57,654 bases of DNA. Origin: Mesobacillus subterraneus. Its GTDB lineage: Bacteria > Bacillota > Bacilli > Bacillales > Cytobacillaceae. Where the stretch lies: assembly GCF_023715485.1 (NCBI RefSeq), contig NZ_JAMBOF010000024.1, forward strand, positions 1 through 57,654, read 5' to 3'. Below the pieces are notes generated by a model that saw only the letters and a list, made by a program, of their open reading frames with translations, did not search any database and was not told where the DNA came from. The translations under genes and the position numbers were made by a program. How positions within the stretch are numbered: the stretch's first letter is position 1; the number at the start of each line of letters is the position of its first letter. Shown in pieces: positions 1 through 9,708 of the stretch.

Positions 1-77
1 TGAAGATCCGCTCGACTTGCATGTATTAGGCACGCCGCCAGCGTTCGTCCTGAGCCAGGATCAAACTCTCCAATAAA
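1..77 (-). rRNA. 16S ribosomal RNA, 5' end only (partial)
   Basis: Read on the minus strand, this holds the universal bacterial 16S start, AGAGTTTGATCCTGGCTCAG, followed by the conserved GACGAACGCTGGCGGC stretch. The gene runs off the left edge, so only about 77 bases of 5' end are present; the exact 5' terminus is inferred. It follows lysS on the same strand, which is where rrnJ lies in B. subtilis. Confidence 0.97.
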
Positions 78-434
78 GAGTTATGAGTTAGCTCATAAGT
101 TAAAACGTTGGCTCATGATCTTCTATATAATAGAAGCCATGAAAATTAATTGTTTGTTGACGCTTGTTTGTTTAGTTTTCAAAGAGCAATTTGTTTTTTG
201 CTGCTCCGTCAGAAGCAACTCTTATATATTATCAGGTTGAAAACCCAATGTCAATAAGTTTTTTTATTTCTTTGTTGCTGACTAAGTAGCTCGTAGCAAC
301 AGATATAAATATAGCATCTTTATAATCCCAAGGCAACATGTTTTTGTTATTTTATTCTCCATAATTAAAAGAAAGATAATTCATATTACTGTGTTCAAAT
401 CTGCTCAGAATTGATAGGTGTGCTCAGAATAGAA
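78..434 (-). promoter_or_regulatory. rRNA operon leader with tandem sigma-A promoters
   Basis: The 357 bases between the lysS terminator and the 16S gene contain two well-formed minus-strand promoters. P1 has -35 TTGCCT at 331-336 and -10 TATATT at 308-313, with a 17-bp spacer. P2 has -35 TTGACA at 249-254 and -10 TAATAT at 226-231, with a 17-bp spacer. Tandem P1/P2 promoters are usual for Bacillus rrn operons. Downstream, the leader carries TTGCTCTTTGAAAACT near 178-193, the boxA-like antitermination region typical of Bacillaceae rRNA leaders. No protein gene is visible here. Confidence 0.85.
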
Positions 435-465
435 AAGGGCAAAGCAACAATGTCGCTTCGCCCTT
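435..465 (-). terminator. Rho-independent terminator of lysS
   Basis: An imperfect hairpin with arms AAGGGCGAAGCGAC and GTTGCTTTGCCCTT (minus strand, G-U pairs allowed) lies about 12 bases after the lysS stop. The run of T after the stem is short. It probably separates lysS transcription from the rRNA promoters. Confidence 0.7.
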
Positions 466-476
466 CCTTCTATCTA

Positions 477-2003
<1,527 letters not shown>

Positions 2004-2113
2004 CTAGTATGTTGGGTGGATACTTTTATTATTTTACACAAACTATCGTGTTCAGACATTAAAAATCTCTGAATTAAGCTTGTTAGGGCGAAAAAAACGC
2101 TAAATAGAATAAA

Positions 2114-2141
2114 AACTGCCAGTTTTATACCACTGGCAGTT
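2114..2141 (-). terminator. Terminator after dusB
   Basis: A perfect 10-bp stem (AACTGCCAGT / ACTGGCAGTT) followed by T-rich sequence on the minus strand. It closes the pab-fol-dusB unit. Confidence 0.85.
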
Positions 2142-2187
2142 GCATTAATAAAGGTATTATAGGAAATGTCATTGTGAATGTCAATTT

Positions 2188-3192
2188 TTATCCAACTTGA
2201 TGTTCTTTTTCTTCACTTGCTGCATCAACTTCATCAGCAAAGTTAGTCAATAGGCCTACAAGCTGTTCTCTAGTATCGCATTCATTTATTTGATTACGGA
2301 CTATAGCATTGCCTCGGATTCCTTTTAGGTACCAGGCTGCATGCTTGCGCATTTCACGTACTGCGACATTCTCATTTTTCAAAGCAATTAATCGATCAAG
2401 ATGAAGGATGCTGACATCGATTTTCTCGCGTGCATTTGGCTCGCCCATCAATTCGCCCGTTTCAAGGAATTTAACAGTACGATAGATCATCCATGGATTA
2501 CCAAGTGCTGCACGGCCAATCATTACTCCGTCTGCACCAGTTTCATCTAGCATTCTTTTTGCGTCCTGAGGTGTTTCTACATCGCCATTGCCGATGACAG
2601 GAATATTTACAGCCTGCTTTACATCACGGATGATATCCCAGTTTGCTTTTCCTTCATACATTTGTACACGTGTACGGCCGTGAAGGGCTACGGCTTTTCC
2701 GCCAGCTCGCTCTACAGCCTGGGCATTCTGGATCGCAAAAATATGATCCTCATCCCAGCCCATACGCATTTTAACTGTAACTGGCTTTTCAACAGCATCA
2801 ACTACAGCAGATACCATTTCATAGATTTTGTTCGGGTCAAGCAGCCATTTAGCACCTGCATCACATTTTGTGATTTTCGGAACCGGGCAACCCATGTTGA
2901 TATCAATGATATCCGCATTTGTATTCTTGTCCACATATTGTGCCGCTTGCACCAGTGTTTCCTTCTTGCCGCCAAAAATTTGCAGGCTCAGCGGCTTCTC
3001 TCGCTCATCTATATATAACATATCTAAAGTTCTATCGTTTTGAAAAACAATTCCCTTGTCGCTGACCATTTCAGCACATACAAGTCCAGCGCCGAATTCT
3101 TTGACCGTCAGGCGGAATGCAGAGTTGCAGATACCGGCCATCGGTGCAAGAACGACCTGGTTTTTCATTTCGATATGGCCAATCTTAAGCAC
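2188..3192 (-). CDS. dusB: tRNA-dihydrouridine synthase (DusB family, YacF)
   Basis: FMN enzyme that reduces specific uridines in tRNA to dihydrouridine. The TIM-barrel signature is clear: LAPMAG near the N-terminus, INMGCPVPK with the conserved region around the catalytic Cys, KMRMGWD, HGRTR, and the C-terminal IGRAALGNPW. The frame is open upstream for another 27 codons, but the GTG at 3192 has a strong AAGGAGG seven bases before it and gives 334 residues beginning LKIGHIEMKN, matching the family. It follows yazB after a 208-bp gap that holds a repeat-like sequence, so part of its expression may be independent of the folate operon. Confidence 0.94.
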   Translation of the reverse strand: MLKIGHIEMKNQVVLAPMAGICNSAFRLTVKEFGAGLVCAEMVSDKGIVFQNDRTLDMLYIDEREKPLSLQIFGGKKETLVQAAQYVDKNTNADIIDINMGCPVPKITKCDAGAKWLLDPNKIYEMVSAVVDAVEKPVTVKMRMGWDEDHIFAIQNAQAVERAGGKAVALHGRTRVQMYEGKANWDIIRDVKQAVNIPVIGNGDVETPQDAKRMLDETGADGVMIGRAALGNPWMIYRTVKFLETGELMGEPNAREKIDVSILHLDRLIALKNENVAVREMRKHAAWYLKGIRGNAIVRNQINECDTREQLVGLLTNFADEVDAASEEKEHQVG

Positions 3193-3282
3193 GTTATTCC
3201 TCCTTCTGGATCTTTCACTATTATAAAAAGGCTGTTTTCGCATAGATTGTTGTTTTTCGTGCCAAGTTATCATCCCGCATAG

Positions 3283-3392
3283 CTCTTAACTTCGAGAGGA
3301 GATTTCTGAACAAGGAACGCATTTCTAACTCGTAAAAATCCAAATGCCGATTTTTACTTGTAGAAGCAACAAGGTTTACGAAAAGAGCCTAT
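3283..3392 (-). repeat. Repeat-like end, GGCTCTTTTCGTAAAC family (copy a)
   Basis: The yazB-dusB gap contains, on the minus strand, GGCTCTTTTCGTAAAC (3377-3392) followed by an internal inverted repeat GTAAAAATC...GATTTTTAC. The same 16-base end recurs near spoVT, with variants near hslO, spoVG, ispE and abrB. It has no coding potential. The left boundary is approximate. Confidence 0.5.
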
Positions 3393-3400
3393 ATAAATCC

Positions 3401-3604
3401 TCACTGTGGGGTTAATTCTTCTATACTGACATCCAGGAATCCAGCGATTTTTCCGATCAAGCTTTCATCAGGCATCCTGTTGCCTCTTTCGATCTCGCCT
3501 AAAATCGAAACCGATATGCCAAGCTCTTTTGCGAAGCTTTCCTGTGTGAAACCCTTCAGTTTTCGATAAGCGCGAATACGTCTTCCCCATTTTTCCGCTT
3601 CCAT
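3401..3604 (-). CDS. yazB: Small HTH (Xre/Cro) transcriptional regulator YazB
   Basis: A 67-residue protein made up of one helix-turn-helix. IRAYRKLKGFTQESFAKELG is the typical HTH-3 helix 1-2 region and VSILGEIERGNRMP the recognition region. It sits at the same place in the folate cluster as B. subtilis YazB, overlapping the end of folK by 49 bases in another frame, so translation is probably coupled. The ATG is preceded by AAGGAG. The target is unknown; regulation of folate genes is only a guess from position. Confidence 0.9.
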   Translation of the reverse strand: MEAEKWGRRIRAYRKLKGFTQESFAKELGISVSILGEIERGNRMPDESLIGKIAGFLDVSIEELTPQ

Positions 3605-4083
3605 ATTCGTACTCCTTCTTTATCTGGTATGCTTTGTAAACAGGATTTCAGCGGCTCCTTCATTGTGGGGAGCATGATGTTTGGATCTATCTCAAGTAAA
3701 GGAAGGATCACAAACGCACGTTCACTCATTCGAGGGTGCGGAAGTGTAAGCTTCTCTGTTTCAATATTCTCTTGATTATACACCAAAATGTCAAGGTCTA
3801 ACGTTCTCGGACCCCAGCGCATTTCCCTTTTTCTCCCAAGTTGTTCTTCGATATTAAGGCACACATCCAGAAGCTCGAACGGTTTTAGGCTTGTCATTAC
3901 TTGGATGGCCATATTCAAGAATTGATCCTGATTTGTATATCCAACCGGATCAGTTTCATAGATTGATGAAGTATTTACCACTGTGATATTTTCGTGGCTT
4001 TCAAGGTGGAGGATTGCTTTTTTCAGATAATCTAACCGGTCACCCATATTGGATCCCAGCGCAATATACGCTTTATTTTCCAC
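3556..4083 (-). CDS. folK: 6-hydroxymethyl-7,8-dihydropterin pyrophosphokinase
   Basis: Transfers pyrophosphate from ATP to hydroxymethyl-dihydropterin, the step before dihydropteroate synthase in folate synthesis. The HPPK signature appears in order: AYIALGSNMGDR at the N-terminus, then GRKREMRWGPRTLDLDIL, then LPHPRM. The frame is open further upstream, but GTG at 4083 has AAGGAG nine bases before it and leaves two bases after the folB stop, giving 175 residues, the usual size. It is part of the pabB-pabA-pabC-folP-folB-folK operon. Confidence 0.95.
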   Translation of the reverse strand: MENKAYIALGSNMGDRLDYLKKAILHLESHENITVVNTSSIYETDPVGYTNQDQFLNMAIQVMTSLKPFELLDVCLNIEEQLGRKREMRWGPRTLDLDILVYNQENIETEKLTLPHPRMSERAFVILPLLEIDPNIMLPTMKEPLKSCLQSIPDKEGVRIWKRKNGEDVFALIEN

Positions 4084-4085
4084 TC

Positions 4086-4445
4086 TTATCTGCTCCTTGT
4101 GATCTCGACTGCGACTGATTTGTAATGCCCTGGAATCGGCGGGTCTGGCTTGATCACTTTTACATGGCAAGCTTCTACTAACGAAAAACTCTCGAGGATG
4201 GTGTCCGCAATCTTTTCAGCCACGGTTTCTACCAGTTTAAAAGGTTCGCCCTCCACTATTCCCTTGCAGGCCTGGTACAGTTCTGCATAGTTGATCGAAT
4301 CCTTGAGGTTATCGCTTTTGCCGGCCTTCGAAAGGTCCAGCTCTACCGTCAGGTCGACGCCAAAACGCTGGCCTAGCTTTGTCTCTTCTGGGAAAACTCC
4401 GTGATAGCCGTAAAACTCCATTTGGTTCACATGTATCTTATCCAC
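4086..4445 (-). CDS. folB: Dihydroneopterin aldolase
   Basis: Cleaves 7,8-dihydroneopterin to 6-hydroxymethyl-dihydropterin and glycolaldehyde. The family marks are MEFYGYHGVFPEE near the N-terminus, INYAELY in the middle, VETVAEKIA, and VIKPDPPIPGHY near the C-terminus. GTG at 4445 with GGGTGA five bases upstream gives 119 residues; a TTG 18 bases further upstream lacks a ribosome site. The first eight bases overlap the end of folP, which indicates translational coupling. Confidence 0.95.
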   Translation of the reverse strand: MDKIHVNQMEFYGYHGVFPEETKLGQRFGVDLTVELDLSKAGKSDNLKDSINYAELYQACKGIVEGEPFKLVETVAEKIADTILESFSLVEACHVKVIKPDPPIPGHYKSVAVEITRSR

Positions 4446-5283
4446 TGAAATCACCCTTTCCAATAAGAGCGTCCATCATCTTGGCCATCCGCGACATTTC
4501 TTTTACGTCGTGAATGCGGACGATTTGGCAGCCCTTCTGAATGCCGTAGCATACAGTTGCTCCGGTTCCTTCCGTTCTCTCTGTAACCGGCAGGTCCAGA
4601 ACGCCTCCTATCATCGATTTTTTCGAGGTGCCAAGCAGTACCGGATAGCCAAGTGAGACAAGCGTATCAAGGTGGCGCATCATCTCAAGATTCTCCTTAA
4701 GGTCCTTTGCAAAGCCAATCCCGGGATCGAGGATAATCTGTTCGTCACTGACGCCTGCTTTTTTTGCAATCGTGATGCTTTCATATAAGTCATTGAGGAC
4801 ATCCCTGATGAAGTTATTGTAATTGCAATCATTACGATTGTGCATCAGGATGATTGGAACACCGGTTTCCGCAGCTACATCGGCAATTTCCGGGTCTGCC
4901 TTCGCTCCCCAAATATCGTTTATGATCACCGCTCCGGCATCTACCGCACTTTTTGCTACCTTCGACTTATACGTATCAATCGAGATTGGAATTTGTAGCT
5001 CTTTTGTAATTGCTTCAATCGCAGGCACTACCCTGCTGATTTCTTCTTCATCCGAAATCCTTTCGTAGCCCGGCCGTGTCGATTCGCCGCCGATATCTAA
5101 AATATCCGCTCCATCCTCGATCATTTCTTTAGCATGTGCTTCGGCATTTTCAAGATGGCTGTACTTGCCGCCGTCTGAAAAAGAATCCGGAGTGACATTC
5201 AAGATTCCCATTATTAAAGTTTTATTGGTGTAATCCAAGGTATATGGACCAGCCTTTATTAAGGTCGATTGTCCCTTACTCAT
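4438..5283 (-). CDS. folP: Dihydropteroate synthase
   Basis: Condenses p-aminobenzoate with hydroxymethyl-dihydropterin pyrophosphate; the sulfonamide target (sul in B. subtilis). The TIM-barrel signatures GILNVTPDSFSDGG and DIGGESTRPG are near the N-terminus and DPGIGFAK is in the C-terminal half. The ATG at 5283 overlaps the pabC stop in the arrangement ATGAGTAA and has GGAGG eight bases upstream; the ATG at 5298 is part of that ribosome site and was not chosen. It is 281 residues long. Product and substrate enzymes are encoded side by side, so pABA made by pabABC is used by this gene's product. Confidence 0.96.
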   Translation of the reverse strand: MSKGQSTLIKAGPYTLDYTNKTLIMGILNVTPDSFSDGGKYSHLENAEAHAKEMIEDGADILDIGGESTRPGYERISDEEEISRVVPAIEAITKELQIPISIDTYKSKVAKSAVDAGAVIINDIWGAKADPEIADVAAETGVPIILMHNRNDCNYNNFIRDVLNDLYESITIAKKAGVSDEQIILDPGIGFAKDLKENLEMMRHLDTLVSLGYPVLLGTSKKSMIGGVLDLPVTERTEGTGATVCYGIQKGCQIVRIHDVKEMSRMAKMMDALIGKGDFSG

Positions 5284-6154
5284 TCGCAAGCCCTCCATTC
5301 AATTGTGTTCTGCTCCAAAGTGTTTCGCGATGTGATTCATACTGTTCAAATAGCTTTTTTGCGATTACTCCTGCTTTTCCCGGGTAATTTCCACTTGAGA
5401 AAGTGGTCACTGGGACAATTTCCTGGATCGAGTTCGTCAGGAAGATCTCGTCGGCTGCTTCCGCTTCTTCCTTTTTGTAAAATCCTTCACGTACCTCGAT
5501 GCCTGCCTCACGGGCAACCGCAATCACGAACCTGCGGGTAACACCGTTCAAGATGCCCGTCTCAATTGCCGGTGTGTAAAGAATGCCGTCCTTATACCAA
5601 AAAACATTCGAAACGATTCCTTCAGAAACATACCCATCTTTAGTCAGGAAAATCCCTTCGGTGTCCAGTGCGGCACCTACCTCCCGCTTGGCGAGCACAT
5701 TGTTGAGATAGTGGTGCGACTTCAGCCGTTCCGTCCCTTCAGGGGTGTTCCGTTTTATATCAAGCACTACCGCTTTTTTCTCGGACATTCCCTCAGGAGA
5801 TGACAAAGGCTTTGAAAAAATAACTACATTCGGATTTGTATAGCTTTCCGTCTGCAAGCCGATTTCGCCATTACCAGCGGAAACATTCAGGCGAATGTAC
5901 GCATTGCGGAAAGCATTTTTAACTAAAAGTTCATTCAGGATCCTAGCCATTTCCTCACGATTAAATTCTGCATCTATATTCAGAACCCGCAAGCTCGCAT
6001 TCAGCCGCTCTAGATGGTCATCCAATAAAAACGGATGGCCTTTATAGATTCGGAACGTTTCGAAGACGCCCAGCCCATATAAAAACCCATGGTCAAAAGG
6101 AGAGATCCGCACTTCTTCCTGTTTGGCAAATTCCCCGTTGATGTATACGTACAT
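5276..6154 (-). CDS. pabC: 4-amino-4-deoxychorismate lyase
   Basis: PLP enzyme of fold type IV (branched-chain aminotransferase-like) that releases pyruvate from aminodeoxychorismate to give p-aminobenzoate. It has the FDHGFLYGLGVFETFR N-terminal motif, the PLP lysine region ERLKSHHYLNN (Lys about 145), and SEGIVSNVFW. It is 292 residues long. The ATG overlaps the pabA stop (TAATG), so translation is coupled. The D-amino acid transaminase family is similar, but position within the pab-fol operon favours ADC lyase. Confidence 0.93.
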   Translation of the reverse strand: MYVYINGEFAKQEEVRISPFDHGFLYGLGVFETFRIYKGHPFLLDDHLERLNASLRVLNIDAEFNREEMARILNELLVKNAFRNAYIRLNVSAGNGEIGLQTESYTNPNVVIFSKPLSSPEGMSEKKAVVLDIKRNTPEGTERLKSHHYLNNVLAKREVGAALDTEGIFLTKDGYVSEGIVSNVFWYKDGILYTPAIETGILNGVTRRFVIAVAREAGIEVREGFYKKEEAEAADEIFLTNSIQEIVPVTTFSSGNYPGKAGVIAKKLFEQYESHRETLWSRTQLNGGLANE

Positions 6155-6744
6155 TACAGTTTGACTTCCTGTTGCAGCTTATAATACGAGATAAAGTTCC
6201 GCAGCAGCTGCTTTCCAGAAGTCGTCAGGATAGATTCAGGATGGAACTGGACTCCTTCAACCGGAAGTGTTTTATGGCGGATGGCCATGATTTCACCTTC
6301 CTCTGTCCATGCTGATACTTCCAGGCATTCAGGAAGAGTCTCTTTTTTTACGATCAACGAATGGTATCTTGCGGCAGGAAAAGGATTTTCCAGGCCAGCA
6401 AAGATTGTTTTGCCGTCATGGTAGACCATCGAGGTTTTCCCGTGCATGAGCCTTTCCGCGCGGACGACATCACCGCCGAACACCTGGGCAATCGACTGAT
6501 GTCCAAGGCAGACACCGAAAATCGGCGTCTTTCCGGAAAAGTTCTTGATCGCCTCCAGGCTGATGCCCGCTTCATTCGGGCTGCACGGCCCAGGCGAAAT
6601 CATCAGGAACTGCGGGTTCATTTCTGCGATTCCCTTAATTGAAGTCTGGTCATTGCGGATGACCTGGAGCTCCTCGCCCATTTCCCCAAGATACTGGACT
6701 AAGTTGTATGTGAACGAATCATAATTATCGATCATTAAAATCAT
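6154..6744 (-). CDS. pabA: Aminodeoxychorismate/anthranilate synthase glutamine amidotransferase subunit
   Basis: Class I glutamine amidotransferase that supplies ammonia to PabB, and in B. subtilis also to TrpE. The triad is visible: Cys79 in FGVCLGHQ and His/Glu in QFHPES near residue 168. It is 196 residues long. It overlaps pabB by four bases (ATGA). In B. subtilis the start region of this gene is bound by TRAP through spaced GAG/UAG triplets; I see only scattered GAG triplets here and do not call a TRAP site. Whether this organism has a separate trpG cannot be told from the window. Confidence 0.95.
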   Translation of the reverse strand: MILMIDNYDSFTYNLVQYLGEMGEELQVIRNDQTSIKGIAEMNPQFLMISPGPCSPNEAGISLEAIKNFSGKTPIFGVCLGHQSIAQVFGGDVVRAERLMHGKTSMVYHDGKTIFAGLENPFPAARYHSLIVKKETLPECLEVSAWTEEGEIMAIRHKTLPVEGVQFHPESILTTSGKQLLRNFISYYKLQQEVKL

Positions 6745-8141
6745 GCTTCACCCTCCGCAAGCTCTTTTGCCTTCCATAGAGCAATTGCTTTCTTTAAGGA
6801 TTCTCTGTATTCATTTGCCGGAACGGAATCAATGACGACACCGGCACCTGCCTGGACATGTGCCATTCCGTCTTTGACGAGCATCGTTCTGATGATGATA
6901 TTCAATTCCATATTACCGTTAAAGCCTACCCAGCCTAAAGATCCAGTATATGGACCGCGGCGCACCGGCTCAAGTTCTTCAATGATTTCCATCGTCCGGA
7001 CTTTCGGGGCACCGGTAATCGTCCCCCCAGGGAAGACTGCATTGACTACATTGAACCAGTCATGCCCTTCTGCAAGCTCGCCCCTCACATTCGAGACGAT
7101 ATGCATGACATGCGAGTATTTTTCAATCGCCATGAATTCATTTACTTCAACAGTTCCGTACTTGCACACCCTGCCAAGGTCGTTCCTTTCGAGATCGACA
7201 AGCATGACATGTTCAGCACGCTCCTTTTCGTTCCCAATCAATTCATTGGCAAGCGCTAGATCCTCTTCATCGGTGTTGCCTCTCGACCTTGTGCCTGCGA
7301 TCGGCCTCGTGCTGACTTCCAAACCTTTTATTTTCGCTAAAAGTTCAGGTGAACCGCTGACGAGCTGGAAGTCTTCCGTATGCAAATAGCCCATATATGG
7401 AGAAGGGTTCAGTTTCCGAAGCTGCCGGTAAATTTCAATCGCATCAGTTTCGATTGGCTTCGACTGTCTGACGGATAGATTCACCTGGAAGACGTCACCC
7501 TGCGAAATGTATTGCTGGACTTTCTCAACGGCTCCGATAAATTCAGCCTCATTCACGGAAACTTCTAAATGATCGGCGGCTGGCTTTAACGCTTTTTCAG
7601 ATGGTGCTTGTGCATCAGTCTCCCAGCGCTCCTTCCACTGAGATAGCCTGTCCTCTGCCTGGATTTCCTGCCCCTGTTCAGCCAATGCCATCAGCCATAA
7701 CGTTTCTGTCTGATGGTCAAACACAAACCATTCTAAAAATAGCTGAAAATACACTTCCGGAATCCCCGAATCGTCTTTTGCAAATGCAGGCAGTTTCTCG
7801 ATGTAGCGGGCATAATCGTAGCTGAGGTAGCCAATCGCACCGCCTTGGAAATCCGGGAGCCCTGCCACTTCTGCAACCTGGTATTCTTCCATTTGAAGCT
7901 TCATTAACTCAAGGGGGTTCCCCTCATGCGTAGTCGTTACTGCATCACAGCTAACGGTTAATTTGTTATCTTTCCCTGAAAAAATAACCTTCGGGTCGAA
8001 GGCAGCGATGCTGTAGCGGCCGCCCCTCCCGCTTTCAAGGATGACATGCTCTTTATATTGTTGTGCAATATGATCATATTGATGAAAAAAACGTGAAGCT
8101 GTATATGGAATCGTCAATGATTGAATGCTATAGTGCGGCAA
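6741..8141 (-). CDS. pabB: Aminodeoxychorismate synthase component I
   Basis: Converts chorismate plus ammonia to 4-amino-4-deoxychorismate. The C-terminal chorismate-binding domain is complete: [10 protein letters not shown] (about 280), [30 protein letters not shown] and AGAGVVIDS. The first motif is PIAGT, with alanine where E. coli PabB has the reactive lysine (PIKGT). I chose TTG at 8141, with GGAG eight bases upstream (466 residues); the GTG at 8150 has AGGA directly adjoining it, too close to serve. It is the first gene of the folate operon. TrpE is the alternative by homology, but context settles it. Confidence 0.93.
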   Translation of the reverse strand: MPHYSIQSLTIPYTASRFFHQYDHIAQQYKEHVILESGRGGRYSIAAFDPKVIFSGKDNKLTVSCDAVTTTHEGNPLELMKLQMEEYQVAEVAGLPDFQGGAIGYLSYDYARYIEKLPAFAKDDSGIPEVYFQLFLEWFVFDHQTETLWLMALAEQGQEIQAEDRLSQWKERWETDAQAPSEKALKPAADHLEVSVNEAEFIGAVEKVQQYISQGDVFQVNLSVRQSKPIETDAIEIYRQLRKLNPSPYMGYLHTEDFQLVSGSPELLAKIKGLEVSTRPIAGTRSRGNTDEEDLALANELIGNEKERAEHVMLVDLERNDLGRVCKYGTVEVNEFMAIEKYSHVMHIVSNVRGELAEGHDWFNVVNAVFPGGTITGAPKVRTMEIIEELEPVRRGPYTGSLGWVGFNGNMELNIIIRTMLVKDGMAHVQAGAGVVIDSVPANEYRESLKKAIALWKAKELAEGEA

Positions 8142-8296
8142 GCTTTTCACTCCTATTTTTTTCTCTTAATCCATCATACATGATGAGGAGCGCGCTTTCA
8201 TTTTTAAATTATAAAATTTAAGCAGTTATCATAGAATTTGTTGATTTTCTCGTTTATAAACGGACGTGAAGCTAACTTTTTTCCTAAGAAAATAAA

Positions 8297-8326
8297 AAAG
8301 AGACAGGCTCGAAGCTTGCCTCTCTC
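8297..8326 (-). terminator. Terminator after cysK
   Basis: A hairpin with arms GAGAGAGGC and GCCTGTCTC (one mismatch) starts five bases after the cysK stop and is followed by six T on the minus strand. It separates cysK from the pab operon. Confidence 0.8.
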
Positions 8327-8330
8327 ATGA

Positions 8331-9257
8331 TTAATCTTCAAATTGATAAAGCGGTGTGCTCAGGTAGCGTTCGCCGTTGCTCGGGATGATTGCGAGAACT
8401 TTCTTGCCTTTGCCGAGCTTTTTCGCGGTTTCCAATGCTGCATAGATGGCTGCTCCGGAGGAAATTCCGCCGAGGATACCTTCTTCTTTGGCTGCGCGGC
8501 GAGCAAATTCAAATGCTTGCTCGTTTTCCACCTTGATGATTTCATCGTATACTCTTGTGTCAAGGACACCAGGAATAAAGCCTGCTCCAATTCCCTGGAT
8601 TTTGTGTGGCCCAGGCTTTCCGCCAGATAAAACTGGAGAGTCGGTAGGCTCTACCGCGATGATTTTGATATCCTTGTACTTTTCACGGAGGACTTTTCCG
8701 GCCCCGGTGATTGTTCCGCCAGTTCCGATTCCGGCAATGAACGCGTCTAACTGATCACCCATCTGCTCAACGATTTCTGGTCCAGTCGTTCTTTCGTGAA
8801 CGGTCGGGTTTGCTTCGTTTTCGAATTGCTGCGGCATGAAGTAGCCATGCTCTTTTGCAAGCTCTCCTGCTTTACGGATCGCTCCGCCCATTCCTTCAGG
8901 CCCCGGAGTCAACACAAGATTTGCTCCATAAGCGCGCAGCAAGTTCCTTCGCTCCATGCTCATTGTTTCCGGCATGACGAGGATTGCTTTGTACCCTTTA
9001 GCTGCAGCGACCATCGCAAGGCCGATACCGGTATTTCCGCTCGTTGGTTCAATGATCGTATCACCTTGTTTCAGTACTCCCTTAGCCTCAGCGTCCTCAA
9101 TCATCGCCAAAGCAATCCGATCCTTTACGCTGCTTCCAGGATTCATATATTCAAGCTTCAAGTAAACATCCGCACTTTGATCATCCACAAGCCTGTTTAA
9201 TTTAACGATTGGTGTCTGGCCGACTAACTCATTAATTGAATTTGCAATACGTACCAT
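8331..9257 (-). CDS. cysK: Cysteine synthase (O-acetylserine sulfhydrylase) A
   Basis: PLP enzyme that makes cysteine from O-acetylserine and sulfide. PLP-lysine motif NPGSSVKDR (Lys about 45), substrate loop PTSGNTGIG, phosphate-binding [10 protein letters not shown] and C-terminal [11 protein letters not shown] are all present. The start at 9257 (MVRIANSI) has GGAGGGGTGGG upstream and gives 308 residues; the frame extends three codons further without a better ribosome site. It is preceded by its own sigma-A promoter with a possible CymR site. Confidence 0.96.
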   Translation of the reverse strand: MVRIANSINELVGQTPIVKLNRLVDDQSADVYLKLEYMNPGSSVKDRIALAMIEDAEAKGVLKQGDTIIEPTSGNTGIGLAMVAAAKGYKAILVMPETMSMERRNLLRAYGANLVLTPGPEGMGGAIRKAGELAKEHGYFMPQQFENEANPTVHERTTGPEIVEQMGDQLDAFIAGIGTGGTITGAGKVLREKYKDIKIIAVEPTDSPVLSGGKPGPHKIQGIGAGFIPGVLDTRVYDEIIKVENEQAFEFARRAAKEEGILGGISSGAAIYAALETAKKLGKGKKVLAIIPSNGERYLSTPLYQFED

Positions 9258-9284
9258 TTTACCCACCCCTCCAACTTTATTCCG

Positions 9285-9336
9285 ACTATGTTAATTGGTT
9301 TTATTAAAATTTACCAGTACTTCTGACCGATGTCAA
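9285..9336 (-). promoter_or_regulatory. cysK promoter with possible CymR-type operator
   Basis: On the minus strand, -35 TTGACA (9331-9336), a 17-bp spacer ending TGG, and -10 TAAATT (9308-9313) form a good sigma-A promoter. Just downstream, around 9285-9305, ACCAATTAACATAGTCGGAATA resembles the imperfect sites of the cysteine repressor CymR, which controls cysK in B. subtilis. The operator assignment is from memory of the motif and is weak; the promoter itself is well supported. Confidence 0.55.
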
Positions 9337-9440
9337 TCAGATTGCTTCGACATTTCCAAAAATCAGTCTTATGCCCATCCTTTTTAAACTATCCTTTTTC
9401 ATAGTGCCCTAAACAGAAGATTGGCTGATAGTGACTATAT

Positions 9441-9655
9441 AAGAAAAGCGTAAGCGCCTTGGTCAGCCCCGACAAGCGCTGGAGGGCCGACCGATGAAGT
9501 CGTTCTTTGACTTCATTGGGCGGACCGAAGCGACTCGAGGGGCTAGGCGCTGGAGGGCCAACCGATGAAGTCGTTCTTTGACTTCATTGGGCGGACCGAA
9601 GCGACTCGAGGGGCTAGGCGCTGGAGCTGGACACTAATCTTAGTACAAAAGTTTA
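9441..9655 (+). repeat. Palindromic intergenic repeat family 1, copy R1 (with 71-bp duplication)
   Basis: Fills most of the yacD-cysK gap. It begins AAGAAAAGCGTAAGCGCC and ends near GCTGGAGCTGGACA. The ends pair (AGCGCC...AGCCCC with GGGGCT...GGCGCT), and the centre has the hairpin ATGAAGTC / GACTTCAT. The middle unit occurs twice with a 71-bp period (units beginning at about 9480 and 9551), with one visible G/A difference. It has no coding capacity. Related copies lie at 12514, 21912, 40051, 40533 and, inverted, at 46954. Confidence 0.85.
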
Positions 9656-9678
9656 TACTTTCTTAGCCAGTAAAAAAA

Positions 9679-9701
9679 GCACCAGTCTACATAACCGGTG
9701 C
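9679..9701 (-). terminator. Terminator after yacD
   Basis: An 8-bp stem (GCACCGGT / ACTGGTGC, one G-U pair) followed by seven T on the minus strand, a few bases after the yacD stop. Confidence 0.85.
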
Positions 9702-9708
9702 CACTCCA

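Noticed and set aside
3193-3273. N-terminal extension of dusB
   Set aside because: The strong AAGGAGG lies inside it, directly before GTG at 3192, and family proteins begin there.
6741-6790. TRAP-binding site over the pabA start
   Set aside because: Only a few GAG triplets occur, without the regular two- to three-base spacing of about nine to eleven repeats needed for TRAP.
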